Shown: positions 26,315 through 35,900 of the stretch, in pieces | Position numbering within the stretch: the stretch's first letter is position 1 | Layout: each line of letters starts with the position of its first letter | Source: Saccharothrix tamanrassetensis | GTDB taxonomy: Bacteria > Actinomycetota > Actinomycetes > Mycobacteriales > Pseudonocardiaceae | Length of the DNA stretch: 64,000 nucleotides | Assembly (NCBI RefSeq): GCF_014203665.1 | Contig: NZ_JACHJN010000005.1 | Span: 620,001 to 684,000, forward strand | Direction: 5' to 3' | The notes under the pieces: model-generated | Databases searched by the model: none | What the model was told of the DNA's origin: nothing | The model's input: only the letters and a program-made list of their open reading frames with translations | Program-made: the position numbers and the translations under genes

Positions 26315-27349
26315 TCAGGTCGTTGCGCCCTCGACCGCTGCGCCTTCGCCTTTCCGACCGGTGGAGGCGATCCAGCCGGCCAGTTCGGCCAGTCCCTCCA
26401 GGAGGCCGACCTCGGGGTGGTAGCCCAGGTCGGTCCGGGCGGCGGTGATGTCGAACCAGTGGGCGGTGCCGAGTTGGTCCATCAGGAACCTGGTGATCGG
26501 TGGTTCGGCGGCGCGGTTGGTCAGGCGGAAGGCGAGTTCGACCGCTGTGCCCGCGAGACGGGCCGGCGGGCGTGGCACGCGGCGTTGTTCCGGGGGTAGG
26601 CCGGCGGCGATCAGCAGGCCGTTGATCACCAGGTCGACCGGGAGCGGGTGGCCCTGGGTGATGAAGTACGCCTTGCCCGCTATCGGCGCGCCGGGGGTGA
26701 GGCGTTGCAGGGCGAGCAGGTGGGCCCGGGCGGCGTTGACGACGTGCACCGTGTCGATCTTCTTGGAGGTGCGGCCGAGGTGGCGCAGGCGGCCCGCCCG
26801 GGCCTGGGCGGTGAGGCGGGGCAGGAAGTGCGGGTCCTCCGGCCCCCAGATCAGGTGGGGGCGCAGCGCGACGGTGGCCAGGGTGGGGCTGTTGGCGGCC
26901 AGCACGTGCTGTTCGGCGATCGCCTTGGAGGCTGGGTAGGGGGAGCGGAACCTGGTGGCGTAGGGGACGGACTCGTCCACGCCGTCGAGGTCGCGTCCGC
27001 GGTGCACGACGGCGGGTGAGGAGGTGTGGACCAGGCGGTCCACACCGTGTGCCCGGCAGGCGTCGAGCACGTGGTCGGTGCCGCCCGCGTTGATCTGGTG
27101 GTACTCCTCGGCCTTGCCCCAGTGGCCGGCCTTGGCCGCGGTGTGGACGACCGCCGCGCAGCCGTCGACGGCGCGGTGCACGTGGTCTGGGTCGCGCAGG
27201 TCGCCGAGCACCTGTTCGACGCCCAGGTGGTGCAGTGCGGGGTGGTGGTGGCGTTGGAAACCGCGCACCGCGTACCCGTGCCGGAGCAGGACGCGGCACA
27301 CGGCGCGGCCCAGGAACCCGCTGGCGCCGGTGACCAGTACGCGGGTCAC
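26315..27349 (-). CDS. oleD: OleD-like NADP-dependent 2-alkyl-3-ketoacid reductase
   Basis: 344 residues. Extended SDR with VLVTGASGFLGRAVCRVLLRHG, the HTAAKAGHWG block, HTSSPAVVH and catalytic YPASKAIAE. The VHTAAKAGHWG/SSPAVV pattern and length fit OleD and 3-beta-HSD-like reductases. OleD reduces the beta-keto acid made by OleA to a beta-hydroxy acid. It is the last gene of the minus-strand ole operon and its GTG start overlaps the OleA stop (GTGA). Context with oleA, oleB and oleC makes the assignment strong. Confidence 0.88.
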   Translation of the reverse strand: MTRVLVTGASGFLGRAVCRVLLRHGYAVRGFQRHHHPALHHLGVEQVLGDLRDPDHVHRAVDGCAAVVHTAAKAGHWGKAEEYHQINAGGTDHVLDACRAHGVDRLVHTSSPAVVHRGRDLDGVDESVPYATRFRSPYPASKAIAEQHVLAANSPTLATVALRPHLIWGPEDPHFLPRLTAQARAGRLRHLGRTSKKIDTVHVVNAARAHLLALQRLTPGAPIAGKAYFITQGHPLPVDLVINGLLIAAGLPPEQRRVPRPPARLAGTAVELAFRLTNRAAEPPITRFLMDQLGTAHWFDITAARTDLGYHPEVGLLEGLAELAGWIASTGRKGEGAAVEGATT

Positions 27350-28350
27350 CAGCGGACCACCGCGATGCCGATGCTGGTGCCGCTGGCCAAGCCCACCAGT
27401 GCGACCAGGTCGCCGCGTCGGACCCGACCGGACTCGACGGCCTTGGTCAGCTGCAGGAGCAGACCCGCGGCGGCGACGTTGCCGTGCTCGGCGACGACGG
27501 GCACCATCTGGTCGTCGGTCAGGCCGAGTCGTTCGGCGAACTGCGGCAGCAGCCCGGTGTAGGGCTGGTGCACGCAGACGACGGCGAAGTCGGACAGCAC
27601 CAGGCCCAGCGGCTCGAACGCCCGGTCCACCAGTCCGGTGTCGATGTCCAGGAACACCCGCTGGAGCCTCATGGCGTCGACCCGGAACGCGCCCAGGCGC
27701 GAGGCACCCGGCGTGACGGCGATCGTCGCGGCGGCGGCGTCCCAGGCGCTGGAGTCGGCGTGGGCGGCGGTGCGCAGCACGCCGGGTGCGTCAGCGGCTT
27801 CCAGCAGCACGGCGGCGCCCGCGTCGGACACCGTGTGGGACAACGCGACCTCGAAGTAGTCGCGCAGGTCGCCGTCCTTCGCCTGCCACCTGATCACCGG
27901 CGACAGCCACTCGCCGCAGGCGATGAGCACGCGGCGGTAGCGGCCGGCGCTGATCATCGCGTCGGCGACCTCGATGGCGTTGAACACGCTGTTGCACGCG
28001 TTCTTGACGTCGAAGACCGGGCACGACGCGCCGAGCAGGTTCGCCACGATGTGAGCGGTCGCGGGTTCGATCACGGACATCGAGGTCGCGGCGAAGATGA
28101 GCAGGTCCACGTCGGCGATGTCGCGCCCGCAGTCGGCCAGCAGCTTCCCGGCCGCGGCGGCGGCCAGCTCGGCGGCGGTCCACCCCTCCGGCGCGGTGTG
28201 CCGGTAGCGCACCCCGCTCATCCGCTCGATGAAGTCGCGCGGGACGTCCAGTCCCGGGTTGAGCTCGGCCAGGCGTGCCTCGATGTCGGCGGAGGAGGTC
28301 CGCCGCTCGGGCAGGTGCGCGGCGACGCCGACCATCCTGGCCCAGGTCAT
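27346..28350 (-). CDS. oleA: OleA-like thiolase (head-to-head acyl condensation)
   Basis: 334 residues of FabH/thiolase fold. The active-site Cys lies in FDVKNACNSVFNAIEVADAM, the His in VVCVHQPYTGLL and the Asn in VAEHGNVAAAGLLLQL. OleA performs non-decarboxylative Claisen condensation of two acyl thioesters to a 2-alkyl-3-keto acid. The ATG at 28350 overlaps the oleC stop by ATGA; longer upstream reading is overlap with oleC and has no homology. Linkage to a PUFA-type synthase suggests that at least one of its acyl substrates is the polyene chain. Confidence 0.9.
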   Translation of the reverse strand: MTWARMVGVAAHLPERRTSSADIEARLAELNPGLDVPRDFIERMSGVRYRHTAPEGWTAAELAAAAAGKLLADCGRDIADVDLLIFAATSMSVIEPATAHIVANLLGASCPVFDVKNACNSVFNAIEVADAMISAGRYRRVLIACGEWLSPVIRWQAKDGDLRDYFEVALSHTVSDAGAAVLLEAADAPGVLRTAAHADSSAWDAAAATIAVTPGASRLGAFRVDAMRLQRVFLDIDTGLVDRAFEPLGLVLSDFAVVCVHQPYTGLLPQFAERLGLTDDQMVPVVAEHGNVAAAGLLLQLTKAVESGRVRRGDLVALVGLASGTSIGIAVVRW

Positions 28351-30008
28351 GAGGTCTCCCGTGGTGTCGGCGCGGGCAGTCGGCGTGCCGCCCACCGCGC
28401 GAGGCGTTCCCGGACGATCTTGCTGCGGTGCCGCGCGTCCACCGGGAACCGCCGGTGGAACAGCACGTGCCGGACGCCGGCGGGGGCGAGCAGGGCGAGC
28501 ACCTCGGCGGTGATCCGGCGGCGGTCGGCCCCGCGCTCGGCCTCCACGCACAGCACCGGCACCTGCCGACCGGGCTCGCCCACCCCGACCAGCGCCGAGC
28601 GGCGAACCCCCGGCACGGTGTCGGCGACCGGCTCCACCTGTTCGGTGCACAGGTCACCGCGCGGCGTGCGGACCCGCTGCGACTTGCGGCCCAGGAACCA
28701 CAACCGGCCGTCCTCGTCGAAGCGGCCGAGGTCGCCCGTGCGGTGCACCACCCGGTCGCCGTCGCGGATCTTGGCCAGCGCGGTGTGCCGCTCCCGCCCG
28801 GGGTAGCGCTCGCTCGTGCTCGGACCGGTGACGGTGATCTCGCCGATGCCGCCGGGTGGGGCCGGCAGGTCGTCGCTCCACGCGTCGATCGGGCCGTCGT
28901 CGACGCGGATCACGCGGACGGTGTTGCCGGGCAGCGGGCGGCCGACGCAGGTTCCCTCGCCGCGTTCGGCGGCCCGCGCGGGGCCGTCGAGCAGTTCGCG
29001 GCTCTCGATCGCGCTCACCGGCAGGCACTCGGTGGCGCCGTAGACGGAGTACAGCAGCGCGTCGGGGGCCAGGCAGCGGCGCAGGCGCCGGACCGCACGG
29101 GGGGTGAGCGAGGCCCCGGCCGAGAGCACCAGCCGCAACGTGCCCAGCACCAGCCCGCGGTCGACGCAGTGCCGGGACAGCCGGTCCAGCGTGGCCGGTG
29201 CGGCGAACATCCCGGCCACCCCGGACCGCTCGATCTCCGCGGCCAGCGGGCCGGGCGGCGCCATCGCGGACCGCACGGGATCGACGTCCGGCACGACGAG
29301 CTCCAAGCCCAGCAGGGGACCGGCCAAGGCGAACGGGGGGAACGTCGACAGCCACCGCTCGCCCGGCGCGAGGTCGACCACTCCGGCGATCAGTTCCACC
29401 TGGGCGGCCAGGTGCCGTCCCAGGAACTCCACGGGTTTGGCCGGTCCGGTCGACCCGGAGGTGAACGCGACGGCCGCCACGGCGTCCAGCACGGGCGCCC
29501 GCGGCACCACTGCGGGAGGCGAGCCCGCGATGAGGCCGTCGAGCGTCGGCCCGCCCCAGAAATAGCGCCGCCCCACCGTGATCGGCAGGCGCACGCTGCC
29601 GCGTCCCCAGCGGAGCAGGGTCCTCGCGGCGTGGGCGAGCGGGATGCCGATGAAGACCTCCGGGGCCGCCTCCGCCAGGCAGTCGGCGAGCTGCCGCGGG
29701 GACATCCCCGGGTCGACCACGACCAGCACCGCCCCGATCCTCGCCAGCGCCAGCAGCAGAGGACCCAGTTGCGGGCCGGGCGGCACCAGCAGGCACACCC
29801 GCGTGCCGGGTCCGACCCCGGCGGCGGACAGCGCTCCGGCGCAGGCGTCGGCCCGGTCGACGAGTTGGCGGAAGGTGACCACCGCGTACCGGCCCCGGCC
29901 GAGGGCTTGGCGCACGACCGGGGAGTCGGGGTGCCGGCGCGCGTGCTCGGTGAACACCGCGACGAAGTCGGTCGTGGGACGGTCAGGCGAGGAAAGCACG
30001 GATCTCAC
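28347..30008 (-). CDS. oleC: OleC-like beta-lactone synthetase
   Basis: 553 residues of the ANL adenylating superfamily. The phosphate loop is AAVAFTSGSTGPAKPVEF, followed by LYSVYGATECLPVSAIES, VHRTGDLGRFDEDGRLWFLGRK and a C-terminal lobe ending in HRSKIVRERLA. YGATECLPVS and the R-H-R-S-K-I ending fit OleC rather than an acyl-CoA ligase. OleC uses ATP to close the beta-hydroxy acid into a beta-lactone. The GTG start at 30008 lies inside the oleB 3' end (26-bp overlap), so the genes are translationally coupled. Confidence 0.9.
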   Translation of the reverse strand: MRSVLSSPDRPTTDFVAVFTEHARRHPDSPVVRQALGRGRYAVVTFRQLVDRADACAGALSAAGVGPGTRVCLLVPPGPQLGPLLLALARIGAVLVVVDPGMSPRQLADCLAEAAPEVFIGIPLAHAARTLLRWGRGSVRLPITVGRRYFWGGPTLDGLIAGSPPAVVPRAPVLDAVAAVAFTSGSTGPAKPVEFLGRHLAAQVELIAGVVDLAPGERWLSTFPPFALAGPLLGLELVVPDVDPVRSAMAPPGPLAAEIERSGVAGMFAAPATLDRLSRHCVDRGLVLGTLRLVLSAGASLTPRAVRRLRRCLAPDALLYSVYGATECLPVSAIESRELLDGPARAAERGEGTCVGRPLPGNTVRVIRVDDGPIDAWSDDLPAPPGGIGEITVTGPSTSERYPGRERHTALAKIRDGDRVVHRTGDLGRFDEDGRLWFLGRKSQRVRTPRGDLCTEQVEPVADTVPGVRRSALVGVGEPGRQVPVLCVEAERGADRRRITAEVLALLAPAGVRHVLFHRRFPVDARHRSKIVRERLARWAARRLPAPTPRETS

Positions 30009-30882
30009 CCACCAGCGCCTCGGTTTCGTCTTCGAGCACGTAGTGCCCGGCGTCGGGATAGGTCCGGCAGACGGCGTCGGGGAATCGCCGCAGCCACTCG
30101 TCCAGGAACTCGCGCCGGAACACCGGGTCGCGCCCGCCCCAGCCGATGAACGTCGGGCGGTCGGCCAGCAGCCGGGTCGCCCGGTCGGCGGCCAGCAACT
30201 CCGACCACGCCGGGTCGGCCGGGGTCAGCGGGATGTCCTGGACGAAGCGGAGGATCGCCAGCCGGTCCCGCGGGGTCCGGTAGGGCTCCAGGTAGGCGCG
30301 GCGGACGGCCGGGTCCAGCCGCCGTTTCACGCCGATGCGTGCCGTGGCGCGAGCGAAGGCGTTGTGGCGCAGGAACAAGTGCCGTGCCGGGGCGGTGTTC
30401 TTGATGGCACACAGCGCTGCCGCGAGGTGCCACGGCAGCCGGCCCGAGGGGAACGGATGGGGGAACGCCGCGGTGTTCAGCACGACCAGCCGGGCGACCC
30501 GCTCGGGGTGGCGGGCGGCCCACGCCATGCCGATCGGCCCGCCCCAGTCGTGCAGGACCAGCGTCCACCCGGTTTCCGGCACACCGCGCTCGTCGATCAG
30601 GTGCGCGGTGAGCGCGTCCAGGTCGTCCACGCGCGAGGCGAGGGTGTAGGCGTACTCGTCCTCGGCCGGCCGGTCGGAGCGCCCCATGCCGATGTGGTCG
30701 GGGACCAGGCAGCGGTGGCCGCCGCGCAGGGCGGCGACCAGGTCGCGCCACAGGTAGCTCCAACTGGGGTTGCCGTGCAACATCAGCACCGGCGGGCCCT
30801 CGCCGACGTCGAGGTAGTGCTGGCGCACCGAGCCCCGTGAGAACCACCGCGACGGCGTTGCGGTCCGGTCGGTCTCAGGCAC
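29983..30882 (-). CDS. oleB: OleB-like beta-lactone decarboxylase (haloalkane-dehalogenase fold)
   Basis: 299 residues from the GTG at 30882, which is preceded by GAGGAGCCCGCA (GGAG spaced 7). Earlier starts have no ribosome binding site or homology. Features are the oxyanion HGNPSWSYLWRDL, the nucleophile Asp in LVLHDWGGPIGMAWA and the terminal His in YPDAGHYVLED. This is the dehalogenase-type alpha/beta hydrolase signature that OleB shares. OleB removes CO2 from the beta-lactone to give a cis-olefin. All catalytic residues look intact, so the pathway can go through to hydrocarbon. It is the first gene of the operon and divergent from pfaD. Confidence 0.9.
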   Translation of the reverse strand: MPETDRTATPSRWFSRGSVRQHYLDVGEGPPVLMLHGNPSWSYLWRDLVAALRGGHRCLVPDHIGMGRSDRPAEDEYAYTLASRVDDLDALTAHLIDERGVPETGWTLVLHDWGGPIGMAWAARHPERVARLVVLNTAAFPHPFPSGRLPWHLAAALCAIKNTAPARHLFLRHNAFARATARIGVKRRLDPAVRRAYLEPYRTPRDRLAILRFVQDIPLTPADPAWSELLAADRATRLLADRPTFIGWGGRDPVFRREFLDEWLRRFPDAVCRTYPDAGHYVLEDETEALVGEIRAFLA

Positions 30883-31145
30883 TGCGGGCTCCTCGCGAGT
30901 GGCGACGACGGGAGGCCCACCGTGGCACGGCGAGCGTGTCGGGTGAAACCACGGCCCACCTGATCGGGTGGTCGGAGCGGGCAATCCACACGATCGAGTA
31001 GATCAGTCCTCTGAAGACGTAAGCGTCACCGGAGTTGTGGAATCCTCCATCGGGTTCCCGGACCCGGCCGGCGTGCCGGTGGAGGAGACGACGTGAACGG
31101 CCGGACCGCAGTGGGTCGTGCCACCTCAGTGCTTGGAGCAGCGTG
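30883..31145. promoter_or_regulatory. Divergent promoter region between ole and pfa operons
   Basis: 263 bp with no gene. It must carry the promoters of oleBCAD (-) and of the pfa operon (+), so both pathways can be co-regulated from one site. It includes the inverted repeat CGGGT-TCCCGG-ACCCG (31051-31066) and a lower-GC zone around 30990-31045 that could hold -10/-35 elements. No known operator was recognised. Confidence 0.6.
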
Positions 31146-32711
31146 ATGTCGGTGTCGGCCCCCTCGGACGCCGTCGTGTCCTCCCCCGCTGGGGACGTGG
31201 TGGACTGCGCGCGGCGGTTCCGGGAGCACGCGCACGTGGTGACCGACCCGGGCGGTCGCCGGCTCGGCGTGGTCACCGGGCCGACGCCGCGCGAGAACCT
31301 CGTCGGGTCGCTGCCGCCGCTGTACCCGGAGTGGTTGGGCGGCCGGGTGTTCTGCGAGGCGCACGGCGTCCGGTTCCCTTACGTGGCAGGGGAGATGGCC
31401 AACGGGATCTCCACCACGCGGCTGGTGGTGGCGATGGCGGAGGCCGGGATGCTCGGCTTCTTCGGCGCGGCCGGCCTGGAACCGGGCGAGGTCGAGGACG
31501 CGGTGCGGGAGTTGGGCGAGGCGCTGCCGGGGCGCGCGAACTGGGGTGTCAACCTCATCCACAATCCCGGGGAACCCGCCCTGGAGCGGAAGATCGTGGA
31601 CGTGGTGCTGCGCCGCGGGGTGCCCCGGGTCTCGGCGTCGGCGTTCATGGACCTGACCCCGGCCGTGGTGCGCTGCGCGACCTCCGGCCTGCGGCTCGAC
31701 CGCGACGGCCGGATCACGCGGCGCGTCCGGCTGCTGGCCAAGCTGTCGCGCCCCGAGGTGGCCGAGAAGTTCCTCCGCCCGGCGCCCGCCGCCCTCCTGC
31801 GGTCGCTGGTCGACCGGGGCGAGCTGACCGAGGAGGAGGCGCGGTTGGCCGCGCGGGTACCGGTGGCCGAGGACGTCACGGTGGAAGCCGACAGCGGCGG
31901 CCACACCGACAACCGGCCGTTGGCCGCGCTGCTGCCCGCCGTCCTGGCACTGCGGGACCGGCACGTCCGGCGGCACGGCCACCCCGTGCGGGTCGGCGCG
32001 GCCGGGGGACTGGGCACCCCCGAGGCGGTCGCCGCGGCCTTCGCGCTCGGCGCCGACTACGTGGTCACCGGCTCGGTCAACCAGGTAGCCGTCGAGGCCG
32101 GTGTCTCCGACGCCGCCAAGCGGATGCTGTCCGAGGTCGACGTGGCCGACGTGGCGATGGCGCCCGCGGCCGACATGTTCGAGCTGGGCGTACGCCTCCA
32201 GGTCGCCCGCCGCGGCACGCTGTTCGCGGCCCGCGCGGCCAGGTTGTACGAGGCGTACCGGGACCACGCGGGGCTGCACGCGCTGCCCGGTGCGACGACG
32301 GCCAAGCTCGAACGCGAGGTCTTCCGCATGCCGCTGGCACAGGTGTGGGAGCTGACCCGCGAGTTCTGGCGGCACCGCGATCCCGCCCAGCTCGAACGCG
32401 CGGAGCGCGACCCGAAGCACCGCATGGCGCTGGTCTTCCGTTGGTACCTGGGCAACTCCAGCCGGTGGGCGATCACCGGCGACCCGGACCGGCGCACGGA
32501 CTATCAGCTGTGGTGCGGCCCGGCGCTCGGCGCGTTCAACCGGTGGGTGGCCGGGTCGTTCCTGGCCGAGCCGGACAACCGGACCGTCGTGCAGATCGCG
32601 CTCAACCTGCTCGAAGGCGCCGCGGTCGCCACCCGCGCCCACCAGTTGCGCACTCACGGCGTCGCCGTGCCCGCGGCAGCGGCGGTGTTCCGGCCCGTGC
32701 GCCTGGCCTGA
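31146..32711 (+). CDS. pfaD: PfaD-like enoyl reductase of a PUFA-type synthase
   Basis: 521 residues. FMN-dependent TIM-barrel of the 2-nitropropane-dioxygenase/PfaD family: YVAGEMANGISTTRLVVAMAEAG near the start, WGVNLIHNP, and the phosphate-binding RVGAAGGLGTPEAVAAAF with GADYVVTGSVNQ. The C-terminal helical part (FRWYLGNSSRWAITGDPDRRTDYQLWCGPALGAFN) is diagnostic for PfaD/FabK-like stand-alone enoyl reductases of Pfa systems. It reduces selected enoyl intermediates during chain growth. The ATG at 31146 follows GGAGCAGCGTG. It is the first gene of a seven-gene plus-strand operon. Confidence 0.92.
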   Translation: MSVSAPSDAVVSSPAGDVVDCARRFREHAHVVTDPGGRRLGVVTGPTPRENLVGSLPPLYPEWLGGRVFCEAHGVRFPYVAGEMANGISTTRLVVAMAEAGMLGFFGAAGLEPGEVEDAVRELGEALPGRANWGVNLIHNPGEPALERKIVDVVLRRGVPRVSASAFMDLTPAVVRCATSGLRLDRDGRITRRVRLLAKLSRPEVAEKFLRPAPAALLRSLVDRGELTEEEARLAARVPVAEDVTVEADSGGHTDNRPLAALLPAVLALRDRHVRRHGHPVRVGAAGGLGTPEAVAAAFALGADYVVTGSVNQVAVEAGVSDAAKRMLSEVDVADVAMAPAADMFELGVRLQVARRGTLFAARAARLYEAYRDHAGLHALPGATTAKLEREVFRMPLAQVWELTREFWRHRDPAQLERAERDPKHRMALVFRWYLGNSSRWAITGDPDRRTDYQLWCGPALGAFNRWVAGSFLAEPDNRTVVQIALNLLEGAAVATRAHQLRTHGVAVPAAAAVFRPVRLA

Positions 32712-32934
32712 CCTGACGACCATGCCGAGGAAAACGATGGTCGGGGATCACCCGTCCAAGATGGACCCGGGCACTTCGCGGCGACCGATGCCCGGAACCT
32801 CCGCGCAGGAGTCCACATTGGACTCCACCGCGACCGACATCCGGTCGAGTCCCGCCGGGAACGTCGACGGACACCTGGCGTCCGGTCGGGCGGGTCGCCC
32901 GGCCACGAGTTCGATTCGAGGAGGAGAGGCCGCA

Positions 32935-35900
32935 GTGGTTGACCGGTACCGGCAGGTTCCCGTGGCGGTGGTCGGCGTCGGCGCGTTGCTGCCCGGTGAG
33001 CCGGGAAGCGGTGGTTACTGGCGCACCCTGGTCCACGGGCGAGACCTGATGGTGGAAGTGCCGCCGACGCGGTGGCTGGTCGAGGACCACTACGACCCCG
33101 ACCCCCTCGCGCGGGACAAGACCTACGCCAAGCGCGGCGCGTTCCTGCCGGCGGTCGACTTCGACCCGGCGGCCTACGGGGTTCCGCCGCGCACCATCGA
33201 GGCCACCGACAGCTCGCAACTGCTCGCGCTGCTCGTGGCCGAGCAGGTGCTCGGGGACCTCGCCGGGACCTCCGAGCCGGACCGGGAACGCGTCTCCGTC
33301 GTGCTCGGCGCAGGGGGGACACCGCTGATGATCCAGGTGGGCGGCCGGTCGCAGCGCCCGGTCTGGGTCAAGGCGCTGCGGGAAAGCGGAGTGGCCGAAC
33401 CACTGGTGCAGGAGATCTGCGAGCGCATCAGCGGCCACTACCCCGAGTGGCGGGAGGCCACCTTCCCCGGCGGCCTGGCCAACGTCATCGCCGGGCGGAT
33501 CGCCAACCGCTTCGACTTCCACGGCACCAACCACGTCACCGACGCCGCGTGCGCCAGTTCGTTCGCCGCGCTGTCCACCGCGGTCTCCGAGCTGTCGCTG
33601 GGCCGGGCCGACCTGGTCCTCAGCGGTGGCGTCGACACCTACAACAACGTCGAGATGTACTTGTGCTTCTCGAAGACGCCCGCGCTGTCGCTCACCGGCG
33701 ACTGCCGTCCCTTCGCCGCGGACGCCGACGGCACCATGCTCGGCGAGGGCGTGGCGATGTACGCGCTCAAGCGCCTGGAAGACGCGGAGCGCGACTGCGA
33801 CCACGTCTACGCGGTCATCAGGGGCATCGGCACGTCGTCCGACGGCAGGGGCAGCGCCATCTACACGCCGACCCCGCAGGGACAGGCGCGCGCGCTGCGC
33901 CGTGCCTACCAGGAAGCCGGGTACGGGCCTGACACCGTCGAACTGGTCGAGGCGCACGGCACCGGCACCAGGGCCGGGGACGCCGCCGAGTTCGCCGCGC
34001 TGCGCGAGGTGTTCGCCGAATCGGGCCGGGACGACGAGCAGTGGTGCGCGCTGGGCTCGGTGAAGTCGCAGATCGGTCACACCAAGGCCACCGCGGGCGC
34101 CGCCGGTCTGCTCAAGGCGGTGTTCGCGCTGCACCACCGGGTGCTGCCGCCGTCGATCAAGGTCGAGCGACCCAACCCGGAGCTGGGCCTCGACGGCAGC
34201 CCGTTCCACCTCAACACCGCGGCCCGCCCCTGGGTGCGCGCCGCCGACCACCCGCGCCGGGCCTCGGTGTCCAGCTTCGGGTTCGGCGGCACGAACTTCC
34301 ACGTCACGCTGGAGGAGTACGCCCCGTCGGACGCCTCGTTCGCGCGCCGCGCCCCGCGGGCGAGGGCCGTGCCGACCGAGCTCGTGCTGATCAGCGCGCC
34401 CACCGCGCGGGCGCTGACCGAGTGGACCCCCGACCCGTCCCGCCCGCTCGCCGACACCGCCCGGGAGAGCCAGCGCGCCTTCGACCCCGGTGAGCGGGTC
34501 CGACTCGCCGTCGTCGCCTCCGACACCACTGACCTCGCGGACAAGCTGGCCCAAGTGGCGGCGGTGCTCGACCAGCGGCCGGACACGTCGTTCTCCCTGC
34601 CCGGTGGCGTGCACTGCGCCACCGGCGAGCCGCGTCCCGGGCGGATCGCCTTCCTGTTCCCCGGCCAGGGCTCCCAGCACGTCGGCATGGGCGCGGACCT
34701 CGCGATGCACTCGGCCACCGCCCAGGCGGTGTGGGACGAGCTGGGCTCGTGCCGCTTCGACGACCGCGCGCTGCACCGCGTGGTGTTCCCGCCGCCCGCC
34801 TTCACCGACGACCAGCGAGCCTCCCAGCACGACCTGCTGACCGCCACCGAGTGGGCCCAACCCGCCCTGGCCGTGGGCGAGTCGGCGCTGCTGGCCGTGT
34901 TGCGGGGGCTCGGCCTGGAGCCCGACCACGTCGCGGGGCACAGCTTCGGCGAGCTGACCGCCCTGCACGCCGCCGGGGTGCTCGACGCCGCGTCGCTGGT
35001 GCGGCTGGCCCGGGCACGCGGCGAGGCCATGCGCGACGCCGCGGCCGACGCGCCGGGGGCGATGACCGCGGTGACGGCCACCCGCGCGGAGGTCGACACC
35101 GTGCTGGAGAGCTGCGGAGGCGGGATCTGGCTGGCCAACCACAACGGGCCCGACCAGTTCGTGCTGTCCGGTACCACCACCGCGATCGAGGCCGCCGAGG
35201 GCAAGTGCGCCGCGCAGGGCATCACCACCCGCCGGCTCGACGCGTCGACGGCCTTCCACAGCCCGCTGGTCGCCGCCGCGGCGCGCCGGCTGGAGCGCGT
35301 CCTCGGCGAACTGGAGATCGGCGAGCCCCGCATCCCGGTGCACGGCAACGAGGACGCGGCGCCCTACCCGACCGACCCGGAGGTCGTCCGGAGCCGGATC
35401 GCCGGGCACCTCGCGGCGCCCGTGTTGTTCGACCGACAGGTCGAAGCCCTGTACGAGGCCGGGGTGCGCACGTTCGTCGAGGTCGGCCCGGGCACGACGC
35501 TCACCGGCCTGGTCGAGCGGATCCTGGCGGACCGCGAACACGCGGCGGTGGCCGTGCAACCGCGCGGGCGCGACGGGGTCACCGGGTTGCACGACGCCCT
35601 CGGCCGGCTCGCCGTGCGGGGCGTCCCGCTCGACTTCGACGAGCTGTGGCGCGAGTACGACCAGCGCACCGCGCACGCCGACACCCCGACGCCGGCCCTG
35701 ACCGTGCCGATCGACGGCGGCAACCGCGGCCTGCGCTACCCACCCGAGGGCGGCGCCGCCGCCCTGCCCGCCCCGAACCCACCCCGTGAAGAGACCCCGG
35801 TGACGCCCCAGCAGCCCGTTCCACCACCCGCCTCCTCCCTCGCCGCCGGACCCGCGGCGGACAGCGGGTGGCTCGCCGCGATCGAGAGCGCCCAGCGGCA

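Noticed and set aside
30883..31145. Short minus-strand frame extending OleB upstream to 30984 and a 133-codon frame at 30875-31276
   Set aside because: No ribosome binding site and no family similarity; the GTG at 30882 has a well-spaced GGAG and the conserved start of the fold.
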